This document shows positions 39,198 through 49,261 of a stretch of 64,000 nucleotides of DNA, one piece after another. A model generated the notes under the pieces. The model had not been told where the DNA came from. It did not search any database and worked only from the letters and a program-made list of their open reading frames with translations. This DNA comes from Akkermansia biwaensis (GTDB taxonomy: Bacteria; Verrucomicrobiota; Verrucomicrobiia; Verrucomicrobiales; Akkermansiaceae). The position numbers and the translations under genes were made by a program. The DNA lies in NCBI RefSeq assembly GCF_026072915.1, contig NZ_AP025943.1, positions 1,488,001 through 1,552,000 of the forward strand, in the 5' to 3' direction. Numbering within the stretch: position 1 is the first letter of the stretch; every line of letters starts with the position of its first letter.

Positions 39198-39329
39198 GCG
39201 GAAAGAGGGAGAAGAAGTAAAATTTGACGACGGTGAAAGAGTGGGTTACACGCCCTGCCGATTCAAGATTTTTTTCTCCCAAAAGCCGGATTATCCGGCA
39301 AAATGCAGCATGCCGCCGTCCCCCGCCGC

Positions 39330-39974
39330 CTACCTGGGCAGGATGCGCCGGAAACCGGCTACATGGCACCAGGTCAGCGCTTTCAGGCACTGTTCAATGG
39401 CCATGGCGTCCGAAGGAAGCTGGGGCCAGAGTCCGGCTTCCTTAAGCCCGGATTTGGCCATTTCCGCGGCTTTCCATTCCCGGAACTGGGTAGGAATGGC
39501 GGAGAAGGTAAAGAAAGCCCAGCATGCCAGGCCTATGGCCAGGGCAATCTGGAATTTCAGCAGGCCTGCCGCTATCATGCCCAGAAGGACCAGGCCGGTG
39601 AAAAAGGGAATCATCGTGGCGCGTGCAATAGCCGTTTTGCGGGCTTTTGCCGCTTCCGCGTTTTCCTTGACCAGAATGCTTAGCGCCCAGGTATGGGCCA
39701 CACAGGCCATCCGTCCCGCGGTCACCTTGCCTTCCCAGGCGGGCGGCAGGCTGATCAGTCCGTTTTCATCCACGCCGGGTGTGCGGGCTTCCGCCAGTTT
39801 CCTCCGGCGTTTTTCCGCGCCGTCCAAACGGCGGATCAGCCCCACGGGACCGGGAAATCCCGGCAATTCGCGGGATTCATAAGTTCGCAGCGGAATGACG
39901 CCCTTGGTGAAGCGCAGCGCTGCAATGACGCCAAGCACCACCAGGGAAAGGAAAATCACTACTGCGAAAAGCAT
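39330..39974 (-). CDS. Membrane protein resembling a YugP-type zinc peptidase without its active site
   Basis: The 214-residue protein has an N-terminal span (MLFAVVIFLSLVVLGVIAAL) and two further spans around residues 125-165. The C-terminal part (AIPTQFREWKAAEMAKSGLK, then EQCLKALTWCHVAG) recalls the conserved tail of the YugP neutral zinc metallopeptidase family. Where that family has VAAHEAGHA, this protein reads ACVAHTWALSIL, lacking the HExxH motif. If the relation is right, it is an inactive homologue. The start at 39974 was chosen because it begins the first span. The longer frame to 40340 overlaps the divergent gene. Confidence 0.55.
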   Translation of the reverse strand: MLFAVVIFLSLVVLGVIAALRFTKGVIPLRTYESRELPGFPGPVGLIRRLDGAEKRRRKLAEARTPGVDENGLISLPPAWEGKVTAGRMACVAHTWALSILVKENAEAAKARKTAIARATMIPFFTGLVLLGMIAAGLLKFQIALAIGLACWAFFTFSAIPTQFREWKAAEMAKSGLKEAGLWPQLPSDAMAIEQCLKALTWCHVAGFRRILPR

Positions 39975-40115
39975 AGGGTGATCTTTCGCATATCCCGCTT
40001 TTCCCGTCAATCTCCGCTCACGGCATGAGGCATGCCCGGTACAGGCTGGATTTGGATTGCTTTTGCGGAGTTTTTCGTGTAATTGCTGACCGCAATGGCG
40101 TACCTCCGGGAATGT

Positions 40116-40727
40116 ATGGGGAAATGGCTGCCCTTCGTTGTGATGGCGGCGGCGCTGGAGGTGTGCCCGGCCCAGGATGTGGCCAGCCCGGGCGCTTCGG
40201 AACTGGACCTGGATCTGGTCAGATTGAAAAACGGCCCCGCGGGCAGGCAGAGGGAAGCCATGAGAAGGGTGCTCCTGCTCGTGTACTTGAAGCAGAAGGA
40301 GGCCTGGCTGGCGGAATCCGCGGAAGATACCTCCGTCCACCTGGCCGCGGAAATAGCCTTCCGGCGTTATCTTTCCTCCGTGGACGTATCTGCATGCCCG
40401 GAGGAATTCCAGCGCACTTTCCGCCGTTATGCCGGGCTTCTGAACTCCTTTGAGGAAAAGAGCCTGAAAAGCGTCAAGGACTTCCCGGCCGTTCCCGTTC
40501 AGGAGGCCGGCAGAGAGCTGTTCCGCATATTGCTCAACTACCGTCTGGAACCGAACCTCCTTCTGGAGGAAATGAAAGCCCTGGTAGATGAGGAAATTGA
40601 AGGCAAGGAGGACCTGTCCGTGGAGCGGACGACGGCCATCGTCCAGGAATTGAGGGAATCCCTGCAGTCTGGAAAGCGCCCGTTTCCGGAAGAACGCTCC
40701 GCCGATGAGCTGGTACCGGAGAATTAA
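40116..40727 (+). CDS. Secreted helical protein of unknown function
   Basis: The 203-residue product starts with a signal-like segment (MGKWLPFVVMAAALEVCPAQ) and is otherwise helical and charged, with many Glu and Arg. An upstream in-frame ATG at 40095 would add seven residues and is also possible. I recognise no family. It is divergent from the peptidase-like gene, with about 140 bp between the two starts. Confidence 0.6.
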   Translation: MGKWLPFVVMAAALEVCPAQDVASPGASELDLDLVRLKNGPAGRQREAMRRVLLLVYLKQKEAWLAESAEDTSVHLAAEIAFRRYLSSVDVSACPEEFQRTFRRYAGLLNSFEEKSLKSVKDFPAVPVQEAGRELFRILLNYRLEPNLLLEEMKALVDEEIEGKEDLSVERTTAIVQELRESLQSGKRPFPEERSADELVPEN

Positions 40728-40757
40728 GTGTCTCCGGTTCAGTCAGCCTTCGAGGCT

Positions 40758-41470
40758 TCAGAAAACATCTTTGCAAGCATTTTCAAACGCTTCTTCATTA
40801 ATATTTTTCAAGGTTGATTTTACTTTTTCATTGGTGCCCATGGATTCCAGAAGAAACTTGAGAACAAATTCATATTCAAATGAATCCAGCTCATGAATGT
40901 CTTTAAAGGGGGGCAGCGGCGTATCATGCTTGCCGAGCGCCGTCCGGTAGCGTCGGTAAAAGTCAGTTTTCTTTTCTGCTTCTGTTAAGGGAAAGATATT
41001 CAACCGGTCCAGAGCGTAGAGGAGATAAAGGGCATCGGAATTATTGGCATCCGCCGCCTGCCGGAAGAGGGCGAGGGCTCTTTGCTCGTCTGGTACAATG
41101 TTGTAATTGTTGAATGATGAATAAATGCAGCCCAATTCCCAAAGAGCGGGTCCGTAAGACTGCCCGGCGGCTTTAGTCAAATAGCTGAAAAGCTCCTCCT
41201 CCGGAAGATCAACATTATAATACCGTCCATTTGAAGTGCCGGATCCCCTTCCGTATCGGCCGCTTTTTTCAGCCAGAACTCATAATCGTTGGATAAAAGG
41301 TTCTCTTTGTCCATGAAGATATCCTTCGTCATTTGGAGCATGGCCGGCACATGCCCTCCCTGCGCCGCTTTTTGCAGAAGCTTGTCTCTCTGGCCAAGCC
41401 GCTGGGATGGAGGTAACTCCATGTATTGCCGGTACAATTCCTCCGGCGAAGGTTCGCGGGAGGAAACCAT
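40758..41470 (-). pseudogene. Sel1-like repeat gene broken by a frameshift and a stop
   Basis: Two overlapping frames make up one Sel1-like protein. The first (41470 to 41177) contains KLLQKAAQGGHVPAMLQM and WLKKAADTEGDPALQMDG. The second (to 40758) continues with YYNVDLPEEELFSYLTKAAG, SYGPALWELGCIYS and ALALFRQAADANNSDALYLL. The frames switch near 41215-41230, where one missing or extra base would restore continuity. Upstream of the ATG at 41470, the same frame reads a secretion-signal-like stretch (TLIISGCLLAAALGI) and then a TAG stop at about 41474. Two lesions argue for decay rather than a sequencing error. Confidence 0.65.
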
Positions 41471-41581
41471 CCCCTAGATGCCCAGTGCCGCGGCAAGAAG
41501 GCAGCCGGAAATAATCAAGGTAGTTTTTAGTTCATCAAAATATAAGCGTTGATCCAGAGTCTTTTTATCTGAAAAAACGGG

Positions 41582-42517
41582 TTACGGACGGTTTCCGTTC
41601 TCCCCCTTCCACGCGGCGGCCATCAGGGTCTGGAAATGGGGCGGTTCCGGCTCCCTGTCCACGATGTCCGTGTGAATGTTCCCGAATCCCGCTTCCTTCA
41701 GCATGCTCTCCAGGGTGGCGGGGGTGAAGCCCAGCCAGCGGTCCGCATACAGTTCCCGCGCCTCCTCCTGGCCGTGCTGGAGCAGGTCAAGAACGACCAG
41801 GCATCCGCCCGGTTTAAGGATGTTCCAGGCGGCTTCCAGCGCTTTGGCGGGCTTGTGCGCATGGTGCAGGGCCTGGCTGAGCAGGGCCAGGTCCACCGTT
41901 CCTGGCTCAATGGGGGGGGATTCAATGTCTCCCAGGCGGTATTCCAGATTGTCCAGGCCGTGCTTGCGGGCCAGTTCCTGCCCCAGTTCCACCATGCTGG
42001 GGGAATTGTCCACCGCAATGACCCTTTTGGCGCTGGGAGAAATAAGCTGGGAGACGAACCCCTCTCCCGCCCCCAGGTCGGCGACAACGTCGTAATTCAG
42101 GATGCGGAGCAGCGCCCCGGCCAGCGCCTTCCATGAACGGCCTGGGGCGTAATTCTTTCCCAGGCGGCACACCACTTCGTCAAAATAGGCCTGCGTACGG
42201 TTTCTACGCTTGTCCAGAATGACCTGGAGGGCCTTTTTGTCCGCCTCCGCCTCCGGCAGTTCCCCACAGGCCTTCAGCGCTACGTTGTGCAGGTCGTCGG
42301 CCAGGGAGAGCGTGTAAAAGACGTTCTTTCCGGAGCGCGTGTCTTCCACCAGCCCTTCCTGCCGCAACTGGGCCAGCTGGGTGGAGATGCGGCTCTGCCC
42401 CATGCCGAGAATTTCCTGAAGTTCCGCAACGCTCAGGGATTCTTCGTCCAGAACGTTGATGATGCGCAGACGGGTGGGGTCTGTCAGGAGTTTTAGCGTT
42501 TTTAGGATTGACTTCAT
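41582..42517 (-). CDS. ArsR-type regulator fused to a SAM-dependent methyltransferase domain (SahR-like)
   Basis: The 311-residue protein has an ArsR winged helix at residues 1-75 (LLTDPTRLRIINVLDEESLS, QSRISTQLAQLRQEGLVEDT) with no evident Cys metal site. A class I methyltransferase domain follows, with motif I VVADLGAGEGFVS (about 150-162) and the acidic ligand AVDNSP. ArsR regulators with this fold and this neighbourhood (SahR) sense S-adenosylhomocysteine and control the methionine cycle. It is divergent from metK with 37 bp between starts. The start at 42517 was chosen because the 17 residues of the longer frame overlap metK. Confidence 0.8.
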   Translation of the reverse strand: MKSILKTLKLLTDPTRLRIINVLDEESLSVAELQEILGMGQSRISTQLAQLRQEGLVEDTRSGKNVFYTLSLADDLHNVALKACGELPEAEADKKALQVILDKRRNRTQAYFDEVVCRLGKNYAPGRSWKALAGALLRILNYDVVADLGAGEGFVSQLISPSAKRVIAVDNSPSMVELGQELARKHGLDNLEYRLGDIESPPIEPGTVDLALLSQALHHAHKPAKALEAAWNILKPGGCLVVLDLLQHGQEEARELYADRWLGFTPATLESMLKEAGFGNIHTDIVDREPEPPHFQTLMAAAWKGENGNRP

Positions 42518-42535
42518 GGCAGAATAATATATCAA
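42508..42535 (+). promoter_or_regulatory. Sigma70-like promoter of metK
   Basis: TTGACT (42508-42513), a 16-bp spacer and TATCAA (42530-42535) precede metK by 19 bp. The -35 box overlaps the first codons of the divergent regulator. Confidence 0.4.
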
Positions 42536-42556
42536 CGCATCACGATTTATCGATAT
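42529..42556. promoter_or_regulatory. Candidate operator between the regulator and metK
   Basis: A 28-bp interrupted palindrome has outer arms ATATC (42529-42533) and GATAT (42552-42556) and inner matches (ATC at 42539-42541, GAT at 42544-42546). It covers the -10 box and the metK start codon, where a bound regulator would block both divergent genes. The assignment is by symmetry and position. Confidence 0.4.
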
Positions 42557-43739
42557 GAGTAAAAACAACCCTCACATCTTCACCTCGGAATCCGTAGGAG
42601 AAGGCCACCCGGATAAAGTGGCCGACTACATTTCCGACTCTATTTTAGACGCCTGCCTGGCTCAAGACAAAACTAGCCGCGTCGCGTGCGAAACCCTGGT
42701 GAAAAGCAACATGGTCATCATTGCCGGGGAACTGACGACCAAGGCGGTCATCAATCCGGAAAAAATCGCCCGCCAGGCCATCCGGGAGATCGGCTACTGC
42801 AACGGGCAGGATGACGACGTGTTCCATGCGGACACCGTCTTTTTCACGAACCTTCTTACGGAACAGTCCCCGGACATTGCACAGGGCGTGGACGCCCGCG
42901 AGGCGGAGGGCAAGGGCCATGCGGAACAGGGCGCGGGGGACCAGGGCATCATGTTTGGCTTCGCCACGAACGAAACTCCGGAACTTCTTCCGGCCCCGAT
43001 CGTGTTCGCCCACAGAATTCTTATTGAACTGGCCAAACGCCGCAAGCGGGGCCATGTGGACTGGCTGCGTCCGGACTGCAAGTCCCAGGTGGCCGTGGCT
43101 TATGGCGAGGACGGGCACCCGGCCCATATTGAAAACGTGGTCATTTCCACCCAGCATACGGAGGACGTAAGCCATGAAACGATCTCCGACTACTGCAAAA
43201 AGCTGGTCAAAAGCGTCCTGCCTGAAGAACTGCTGGATGAAAAAACGGAATACTTCATCAACCCCACGGGCAAATTCGTGGTAGGCGGCCCCCATGGGGA
43301 TTCCGGCCTGACGGGGCGCAAGATCATTGTTGACACGTACGGGGGAATGGGGCGTCACGGCGGCGGCGCCTTCTCCGGCAAGGACCCGTCCAAGGTGGAC
43401 CGCTCCGCCGCATACATGTGCCGCTGGGTGGCCAAGCACATCGTGGCCGCCGGACTGGCGGACAAATGCGAGCTTCAGGTGGCCTACGCCATCGGCTACC
43501 CCACACCGGTATCCATCCGCGTGGACACCTTCGGCACCGGAAAAGTGGCGGAAAACGCTATTGAAGACGCGCTGGAAGGCATCTTCTCTTTCAAACCTGC
43601 GGACATGGTCACCCAGCTGGACCTGCTGCGGCCCATCTACCGTCAGACGACCCATTACGGCCACTTCACCAAGCCGGACCTCCCCTGGGAGACGCTGGAC
43701 GAAGCGCGCCTCGCATCCCTGAGAAACCTCCTCCATTAA
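42555..43739 (+). CDS. metK: S-adenosylmethionine synthase
   Basis: The 394-residue enzyme makes S-adenosylmethionine from ATP and methionine. Visible motifs are [16 protein letters not shown] (about residues 13-28), [13 protein letters not shown], the phosphate-binding [18 protein letters not shown] and the terminal H-Y-G-H-F region. It is followed 20 bp later by ahcY, so SAM production and SAH removal are made from one transcript. Confidence 0.98.
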   Translation: MSKNNPHIFTSESVGEGHPDKVADYISDSILDACLAQDKTSRVACETLVKSNMVIIAGELTTKAVINPEKIARQAIREIGYCNGQDDDVFHADTVFFTNLLTEQSPDIAQGVDAREAEGKGHAEQGAGDQGIMFGFATNETPELLPAPIVFAHRILIELAKRRKRGHVDWLRPDCKSQVAVAYGEDGHPAHIENVVISTQHTEDVSHETISDYCKKLVKSVLPEELLDEKTEYFINPTGKFVVGGPHGDSGLTGRKIIVDTYGGMGRHGGGAFSGKDPSKVDRSAAYMCRWVAKHIVAAGLADKCELQVAYAIGYPTPVSIRVDTFGTGKVAENAIEDALEGIFSFKPADMVTQLDLLRPIYRQTTHYGHFTKPDLPWETLDEARLASLRNLLH

Positions 43740-43759
43740 TCCATCACCAGACTGACCAC

Positions 43760-45175
43760 ATGTTTTCAGAAACGGAACACTACAAGGTGCGCGACATCAG
43801 CCTTGCCGGCTTCGGCCGCAAGGAACTGGACATCGCCGAACATGAAATGCCCGGCCTGATGGCCGTGCGTGAAAAATACGCCGCTTCCCGGCCTCTGGAC
43901 GGAGTGCGCATCATGGGCTCCCTGCACATGACCGTGCAGACCGCCGTACTCATTGAAACGCTCACGGCCCTGGGCGCTTCCGTCCGGTGGGCAAGCTGCA
44001 ACATCTTCTCCACCCAGGACCATGCCGCCGCCGCCATCGCCGAATCCGGCACGCCCGTTTTTGCCTGGAAAGGGGAGACCCTCAAGGAATACTGGGACTG
44101 TACCTGGAAGGCCATGAACTTCCCCGGCGGCCTGGGACCGCAGTTGATTGTGGACGACGGCGGGGACGCCACGCTACTCATCCACCGCGGCTATGAAATG
44201 GAAAACGGCTGTGATTGGGTGAACACCCCGTCCGAATCCGAGGAAGAACAAGTCATCAAGGAGCTGCTGAAAAAAATCTCCGCGGAAACGCCGGGCATCT
44301 TCCACCGCTGGCTGCCGGAACTCAAGGGCGTTTCCGAGGAAACGACCACGGGCGTGCACCGCCTGTACCAGATGCAGGCCGCCGGCAGGCTTCTGATCCC
44401 CGCCATCAACGTGAACGACTCCGTAACCAAATCCAAATTCGACAACCTGTACGGCTGCCGCGAATCCCTGGTGGACGGCATCAAGCGCGCCACGGACGTA
44501 ATGATTGCGGGCAAGGTGGCCGTGGTCTGCGGCTACGGAGACGTGGGGAAGGGTTGCGCGCAATCCCTGCGCGGCATGGGCGCCCAGGTGGTAGTGACGG
44601 AAGTCGATCCCATCTGCGCCCTTCAGGCCGCCATGGAAGGCTACCGCGTGCTGACGGTGGAGGACACGCTGGGCTGGGCGGACATTTACGTGACCACCAC
44701 GGGCAACTGCAACATCATCCGCATTGAACACATGGAAAAAATGAAGGACCAGGCCATTGTGTGCAACATAGGCCACTTCGACAATGAAATCCAGGTGCAC
44801 AAGCTCCAGACCTACCCCGGCATCAGGCATCTGAACATCAAGCCGCAGGTGGACCGCTACACCTTCCCGTCCGGCAACAGCCTGTACCTGCTGGCGGAGG
44901 GACGCCTGGTGAACCTGGGCTGCGCCACGGGCCATCCCAGCTTTGTGATGTCCAACAGCTTCGCCAACCAGGTCCTGGCCCAGCTTGAACTGTGGAACAC
45001 CCGTGAAACCCGTTCCGTGGGCGTGGAAGTGCTGCCCAAGGTGCTGGACGAGGAAGTCGCCCGCCTGCACCTGGGCAAGATCGGCTGCAAGCTCACCGTC
45101 CTTAGCCCGGAACAGGCGGATTACATCGGCGTTCCCGTGGAAGGCCCCTACAAGCCGGACTTTTACCGGTACTGA
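43760..45175 (+). CDS. ahcY: S-adenosylhomocysteine hydrolase
   Basis: The 471-residue NAD-dependent enzyme splits SAH into adenosine and homocysteine, removing the product inhibitor of methyltransferases. The NAD-binding motif [17 protein letters not shown] (about 255-271) is complete. The conserved regions [25 protein letters not shown] and the C-terminal [17 protein letters not shown] are present, the last being the part that reaches into the neighbouring subunit. A strong terminator follows. Confidence 0.98.
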   Translation: MFSETEHYKVRDISLAGFGRKELDIAEHEMPGLMAVREKYAASRPLDGVRIMGSLHMTVQTAVLIETLTALGASVRWASCNIFSTQDHAAAAIAESGTPVFAWKGETLKEYWDCTWKAMNFPGGLGPQLIVDDGGDATLLIHRGYEMENGCDWVNTPSESEEEQVIKELLKKISAETPGIFHRWLPELKGVSEETTTGVHRLYQMQAAGRLLIPAINVNDSVTKSKFDNLYGCRESLVDGIKRATDVMIAGKVAVVCGYGDVGKGCAQSLRGMGAQVVVTEVDPICALQAAMEGYRVLTVEDTLGWADIYVTTTGNCNIIRIEHMEKMKDQAIVCNIGHFDNEIQVHKLQTYPGIRHLNIKPQVDRYTFPSGNSLYLLAEGRLVNLGCATGHPSFVMSNSFANQVLAQLELWNTRETRSVGVEVLPKVLDEEVARLHLGKIGCKLTVLSPEQADYIGVPVEGPYKPDFYRY

Positions 45176-45190
45176 TTGTGAAAGGTTTTT

Positions 45191-45226
45191 CTTCCGCAGC
45201 CTGGAAACGGGCCGCGGAAGTTTTTT
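45191..45226 (+). terminator. Terminator of the metK-ahcY operon
   Basis: CTTCCGC (45191-45197) pairs with GCGGAAG (45214-45220), followed by TTTTTT (45221-45226). It lies 16 bp after the ahcY stop. Confidence 0.88.
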
Positions 45227-45235
45227 GCCGTCTTG

Positions 45236-48200
45236 TCAGTTTTTACCGGTTTGGATTTCCACAGAAGTTTCTCCTGTTTTAAGATCCTTGGTGCGCGCCC
45301 ACGCTCTGATGGTCCAGAAGGCGGCATGTTCCGGGAATTTTACAGGAATACGGATTTTCCCATTTTGATCCGTGGTCAGAGTGGCATGCCATTGAATGCA
45401 AGAAGGAAGCATGCGATGAAACTCCGGCGGCAGGGATCGGCAGGTAAAAGGCTCGTCAACGACCATGGATTGGAGGAAGGAAAATTGGAGATGCTCCCCG
45501 TCGAATTCCCTGAACACCGTACTGAAGCCTCGTTCTTCAGGAAAAATAATCCCTTCTGGAATGACGGGAAGACTTCCCGAAAGAGGTTCATAGCAGGATG
45601 CCTTTTTGAAAGGCTGGCGCTCCGGATTATCCAGGCTGTGATCCGGCAGGTAGTCCTTTCTCGTGTACATGTGTGTGTTATGTTCTCCGTCATACCAGCA
45701 AAGCCGGTTGGACCGTCCCCACGTAAAAGCAGTGAGGGACGGAAGAGGCAGGCTGGAAAGAGGTTGATCATAAAGGGCGACGGTGACACGGCAGCCGGAA
45801 GCTGCTTTTCCCTGTTCATCACGGATGAGGATGGTGGCGTATCCTGAGGTATTTGCCTTCTCTTGCGGATGTTCCAAATTGATCTGTATGGAAAGCCTTT
45901 TATCCGCAGGGGGAATGGAGAGCTCAATGAAATGGCGGGCGAATGTATTCATGGCAGGTAGAAAGGCTTCTACATGCATGTTGGGTATGTCTCCCGTATG
46001 GACAGGTATTTCGACAATTGCCTGCTGGTTCCGGAGACGAACCAGTTTCCAGCTTTCATCCTTCCAGCATGGGCGCAAGGCAAGCAAGGCCCACGTATCC
46101 GGTTGGGAAGACGTGACGAGAATTTTGGCGGTATCACCGGGCTGGTATGTCAGGCGGTCGGCGGTCAGCTTGATGTAATCGCTTCGGAAGGGGAATGAAG
46201 CGCCATTTCCGGCAGAAAGCAGAGGCTGCCGGGAAGTAATGATATTCCCGCTGCTGTCTTCCAAGGCCGCATGGAGATGATACTCTCCTGATTCAGGAGG
46301 AATGAACGTGAAAGTGGCCTGTCCGTCCATGTCCGTTTCCAGAGAACTGCAAGCTACAGGTTCTTCGGAAATGTTCGGGTTGTCCAGTCGGTCCGGTGTG
46401 AATTTGGCACGCAGCAATTCTATTTTCCCCTTCGCGTACGGAATTTTGGCTCCATTGCTTCTTGCAGCAGTAATAGTAACCGTGAATGGTTTTCCTGTTG
46501 TTGCGAATTGCCGGTCACCTGAAAAAAAGATATTAAAATCTTTCTCCGGTTGACAGATAATGGTTGACCCGGCAGCGTGTTTCCCTGTCTCTGCAATTAC
46601 ATCTGCGGAAATGTGATAAACGCTGTAATTCTCATGATGGGGAATGTTCTCCGCGGGTTGGAAAACGAGAGATGCTGAACCTTCCGGATTTAATTGCATT
46701 TCTTCCTGATAAACGATGGGCGTTTTCCCTTTATTTGAGGACAGTTCAATCATATTGTGGTGAACCATATTGCCAAAAATGGCTTTTAAAAGATGTGGTA
46801 CGGGGCGCCAGCAATTGAAATCTCTAAAATTCCTTTGTACAGTAATCAGTACCCGGCCTGGAACTGCCTGGGAATAATCATTGCTGGCCGCATGTATGTG
46901 TATCCGGATGGGTGATCCTGCTCTGGAGGAATCTGGTGAGGCTGAAACCTTCACCCTGAAGGGCTGAGTGCGGAAATCTCCTACTATAAAGGAGCTGCTG
47001 GGCATCCAGGAGGAGATTCCCTCTTCTTCATCTGGAGAACGGGACGAATTCGGAGCTGTCTCAATAGTGTAAATTCCCATGGGGACCGAATCCGGCAAAT
47101 CATACGACAATTCAAATTCTCCCCAGTCATCCGTTGTGACGTTTTTTTCCAGAATGGCTTGTCCTCCCTGGGGGACGATTTTAACTTTCAGGCGCTGGCG
47201 GGCAGTCTGGGATGGAGAAGGATGCGTGGCGGATGTCTTCCACCGCATTCCTTTGATATGCACGGTCTGGCCCGGTTGGTAGGCCGGCTGGCTCGTGATC
47301 GTGAAAGAAGGTTCCAGACAGGAACTTTTATAGGCATCGGGTGGATGCGGATGGTTGTGAAATGGACTCGGGAAAGCTCCTTCATAAAGCTCCGAGCAAT
47401 AAGCGGGAAGAATGGGGCAGGAATTCCCCTTCCGGTCAGACGCCCATCCCATGAAATGGAACCCTGGCTTCATGGCCGGTTGCAGAATCCATTTCCCTTC
47501 CGCGTCCGTCTTGCCTGAAATATTCCTGGTGGCGTTGTCCTTTCCAACGCATAGCAAATGTATGTCCGCACTGGGGATGGGTTCATGGGACCCGGTGCGG
47601 GAAATGTACCAGAGAAGCCCTTTTTTCGTAAGGATGCAATGGGCCTGGATGGAGTAATTATTCACCAGCAGGTATGAAATGCAGTCTTCGGATACCTGTG
47701 CCCGGACAAGGTAGGAGCCTGTGCGGGTGATCGGTAGAAGAAGCATGTTTGCGGTGTCTTGATGGCCGGGAGGCGCATTCAATCTGCAAGACTGGCGGGA
47801 AATATCTTTTTCCAGAGAGGGGACCGGATTGGCGGCGGATTCTTCTAGAGGTGAAGTATTTTTTAGAGGATTGATTATGTTCGAATTAGAGAAAAAATAA
47901 TCTAGCTTTTCTATTTTCGCGCGTGGATGGTGCTGAGAGCGGAAGGCGCGCATATGTTCCTTGATCAGGTCAATCAGGTTTAAACGCTGAATATTTAATT
48001 TCACCTGGTCTGCATTTCTGTAGGCGAATGCGTATTTGATTCCGTCTTTCTCGGGAATGGGGAAATAATTATTCAAAAAGCAGCCACGGGGTTGGGTAAT
48101 GGAGGATAGAAGATTATTCAGATGACGAAGTGTCGCCGGGTTTGAATGTTTGTCCGGAGATGATTGAAGGAGAGCTATGGCTCCTTTGAGCTTTTCCTCT

Positions 48201-49261
48201 GCTTTTTCCTGCTGGCCGCGTGAAGCGTATTCACGGACAAGAAGAGATGCCGCTTCCACCATTTGTTCCGAGAAAGGAGATATTCGATTGAAGTATTCCA
48301 GAGCATCACATTCTTCAGGCAATGTAAAAACGTAAGTGACGCGGCCTTGGCTGGTTTCCTTAACCAGGCGGAGCTGATGATCTTTCGCCGGAAGGGGGGC
48401 CTCATATTCGTTTTGTATCACATGAGGCAGCTTGGAGAGTATGTCTTCCAACCTGAAACGGGGCAGGAAATTGTAAGCGCCAAGCAGGAATTTTCCTTGT
48501 TGCAGTAAAACTTCATCCCTCAATTCCGGATCTCGTTGCTCTGCTTCCGAGAAAAGCCATAATATCCTTTCTCCATCATTGGCGGCCTGTTCAAAAGATG
48601 GAGGTACCCTGAATAAAGTAAACGGAGGAGGGACATAGGGCGGGATAAAGGTTTGCTGGTCCGGAATGGTTGGAATGGGAATATCATGGAAGTCAGGCAA
48701 GTTGCTTGGCCTGTCGAAGGAAGCCGCCATCATGTTTGCCAACTCCAGAAGGCAGCCGGCGCTGAAGGCCATATTCCCTTGCTGCCGGGCCGTTTCCGCC
48801 GCATTGAAAAGCAATATTTTGGAAATGGCCTTGTCACGCTTCTCCGTATCCAGAGTTGCCCGCTTGCTGGTTCGCATTAATTTTCCATTTTCCAGAAAGG
48901 CTGTGTGGATGGCATGGCGGTACAACTGGGAAATTTTTCTTAGAACAAAAGGATTATCACGGGCGACGGACAGCTGTTCCTCAAAGAAAGTATCCATGTC
49001 CCAAGGGACATCCAGTTTTTTCATGGACTGCATGTAAGTGTCCAACATGCGGCAGGCGGATTCGTTTTGTGCAAGCTGCAAATGAATCCGGATTTGTTGT
49101 GAAGCTTCCTGATAGTGGTGATTTTGAATTAAATTCTCCAGATGAGAAATGGAGAAGGAAGGAGGAGGTGCGCTTGAATCTTCCTGCTTCTTTTCTTGGG
49201 CAATGGCTGAAAGGGGAAACGTCCCCAAAAGCAGGAAGAATGTTAAAAACATGGAACGCAT
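45236..49261 (-). CDS. Alpha-2-macroglobulin-like protein, short form
   Basis: The 1341-residue secreted protein has a signal peptide (MFLTFFLLLGTFPLSAIA, beginning at residue 4, so the ATG at 49252 is also possible) and a helical N-terminal part (about 30-370). A series of macroglobulin-like beta domains follows (for example PSFTITSQPAYQPGQTVHIK and DYIKLTADRLTYQPGDTAKI). The end (IRIPVKFPEHAAFWTIRAWA) is the entry of the A2M domain, after which full-length proteins continue with the thioester (CxEQ) and receptor-binding parts. Here the frame stops within about 20 residues. Bacterial homologues trap host proteases. No lipobox is seen. Confidence 0.85.
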   Translation of the reverse strand: MRSMFLTFFLLLGTFPLSAIAQEKKQEDSSAPPPSFSISHLENLIQNHHYQEASQQIRIHLQLAQNESACRMLDTYMQSMKKLDVPWDMDTFFEEQLSVARDNPFVLRKISQLYRHAIHTAFLENGKLMRTSKRATLDTEKRDKAISKILLFNAAETARQQGNMAFSAGCLLELANMMAASFDRPSNLPDFHDIPIPTIPDQQTFIPPYVPPPFTLFRVPPSFEQAANDGERILWLFSEAEQRDPELRDEVLLQQGKFLLGAYNFLPRFRLEDILSKLPHVIQNEYEAPLPAKDHQLRLVKETSQGRVTYVFTLPEECDALEYFNRISPFSEQMVEAASLLVREYASRGQQEKAEEKLKGAIALLQSSPDKHSNPATLRHLNNLLSSITQPRGCFLNNYFPIPEKDGIKYAFAYRNADQVKLNIQRLNLIDLIKEHMRAFRSQHHPRAKIEKLDYFFSNSNIINPLKNTSPLEESAANPVPSLEKDISRQSCRLNAPPGHQDTANMLLLPITRTGSYLVRAQVSEDCISYLLVNNYSIQAHCILTKKGLLWYISRTGSHEPIPSADIHLLCVGKDNATRNISGKTDAEGKWILQPAMKPGFHFMGWASDRKGNSCPILPAYCSELYEGAFPSPFHNHPHPPDAYKSSCLEPSFTITSQPAYQPGQTVHIKGMRWKTSATHPSPSQTARQRLKVKIVPQGGQAILEKNVTTDDWGEFELSYDLPDSVPMGIYTIETAPNSSRSPDEEEGISSWMPSSSFIVGDFRTQPFRVKVSASPDSSRAGSPIRIHIHAASNDYSQAVPGRVLITVQRNFRDFNCWRPVPHLLKAIFGNMVHHNMIELSSNKGKTPIVYQEEMQLNPEGSASLVFQPAENIPHHENYSVYHISADVIAETGKHAAGSTIICQPEKDFNIFFSGDRQFATTGKPFTVTITAARSNGAKIPYAKGKIELLRAKFTPDRLDNPNISEEPVACSSLETDMDGQATFTFIPPESGEYHLHAALEDSSGNIITSRQPLLSAGNGASFPFRSDYIKLTADRLTYQPGDTAKILVTSSQPDTWALLALRPCWKDESWKLVRLRNQQAIVEIPVHTGDIPNMHVEAFLPAMNTFARHFIELSIPPADKRLSIQINLEHPQEKANTSGYATILIRDEQGKAASGCRVTVALYDQPLSSLPLPSLTAFTWGRSNRLCWYDGEHNTHMYTRKDYLPDHSLDNPERQPFKKASCYEPLSGSLPVIPEGIIFPEERGFSTVFREFDGEHLQFSFLQSMVVDEPFTCRSLPPEFHRMLPSCIQWHATLTTDQNGKIRIPVKFPEHAAFWTIRAWARTKDLKTGETSVEIQTGKN

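Noticed and set aside
42518-42554. SAM riboswitch upstream of metK.
   Set aside because: Only 37 bp separate the two divergent start codons, too short for any known SAM riboswitch with an expression platform.
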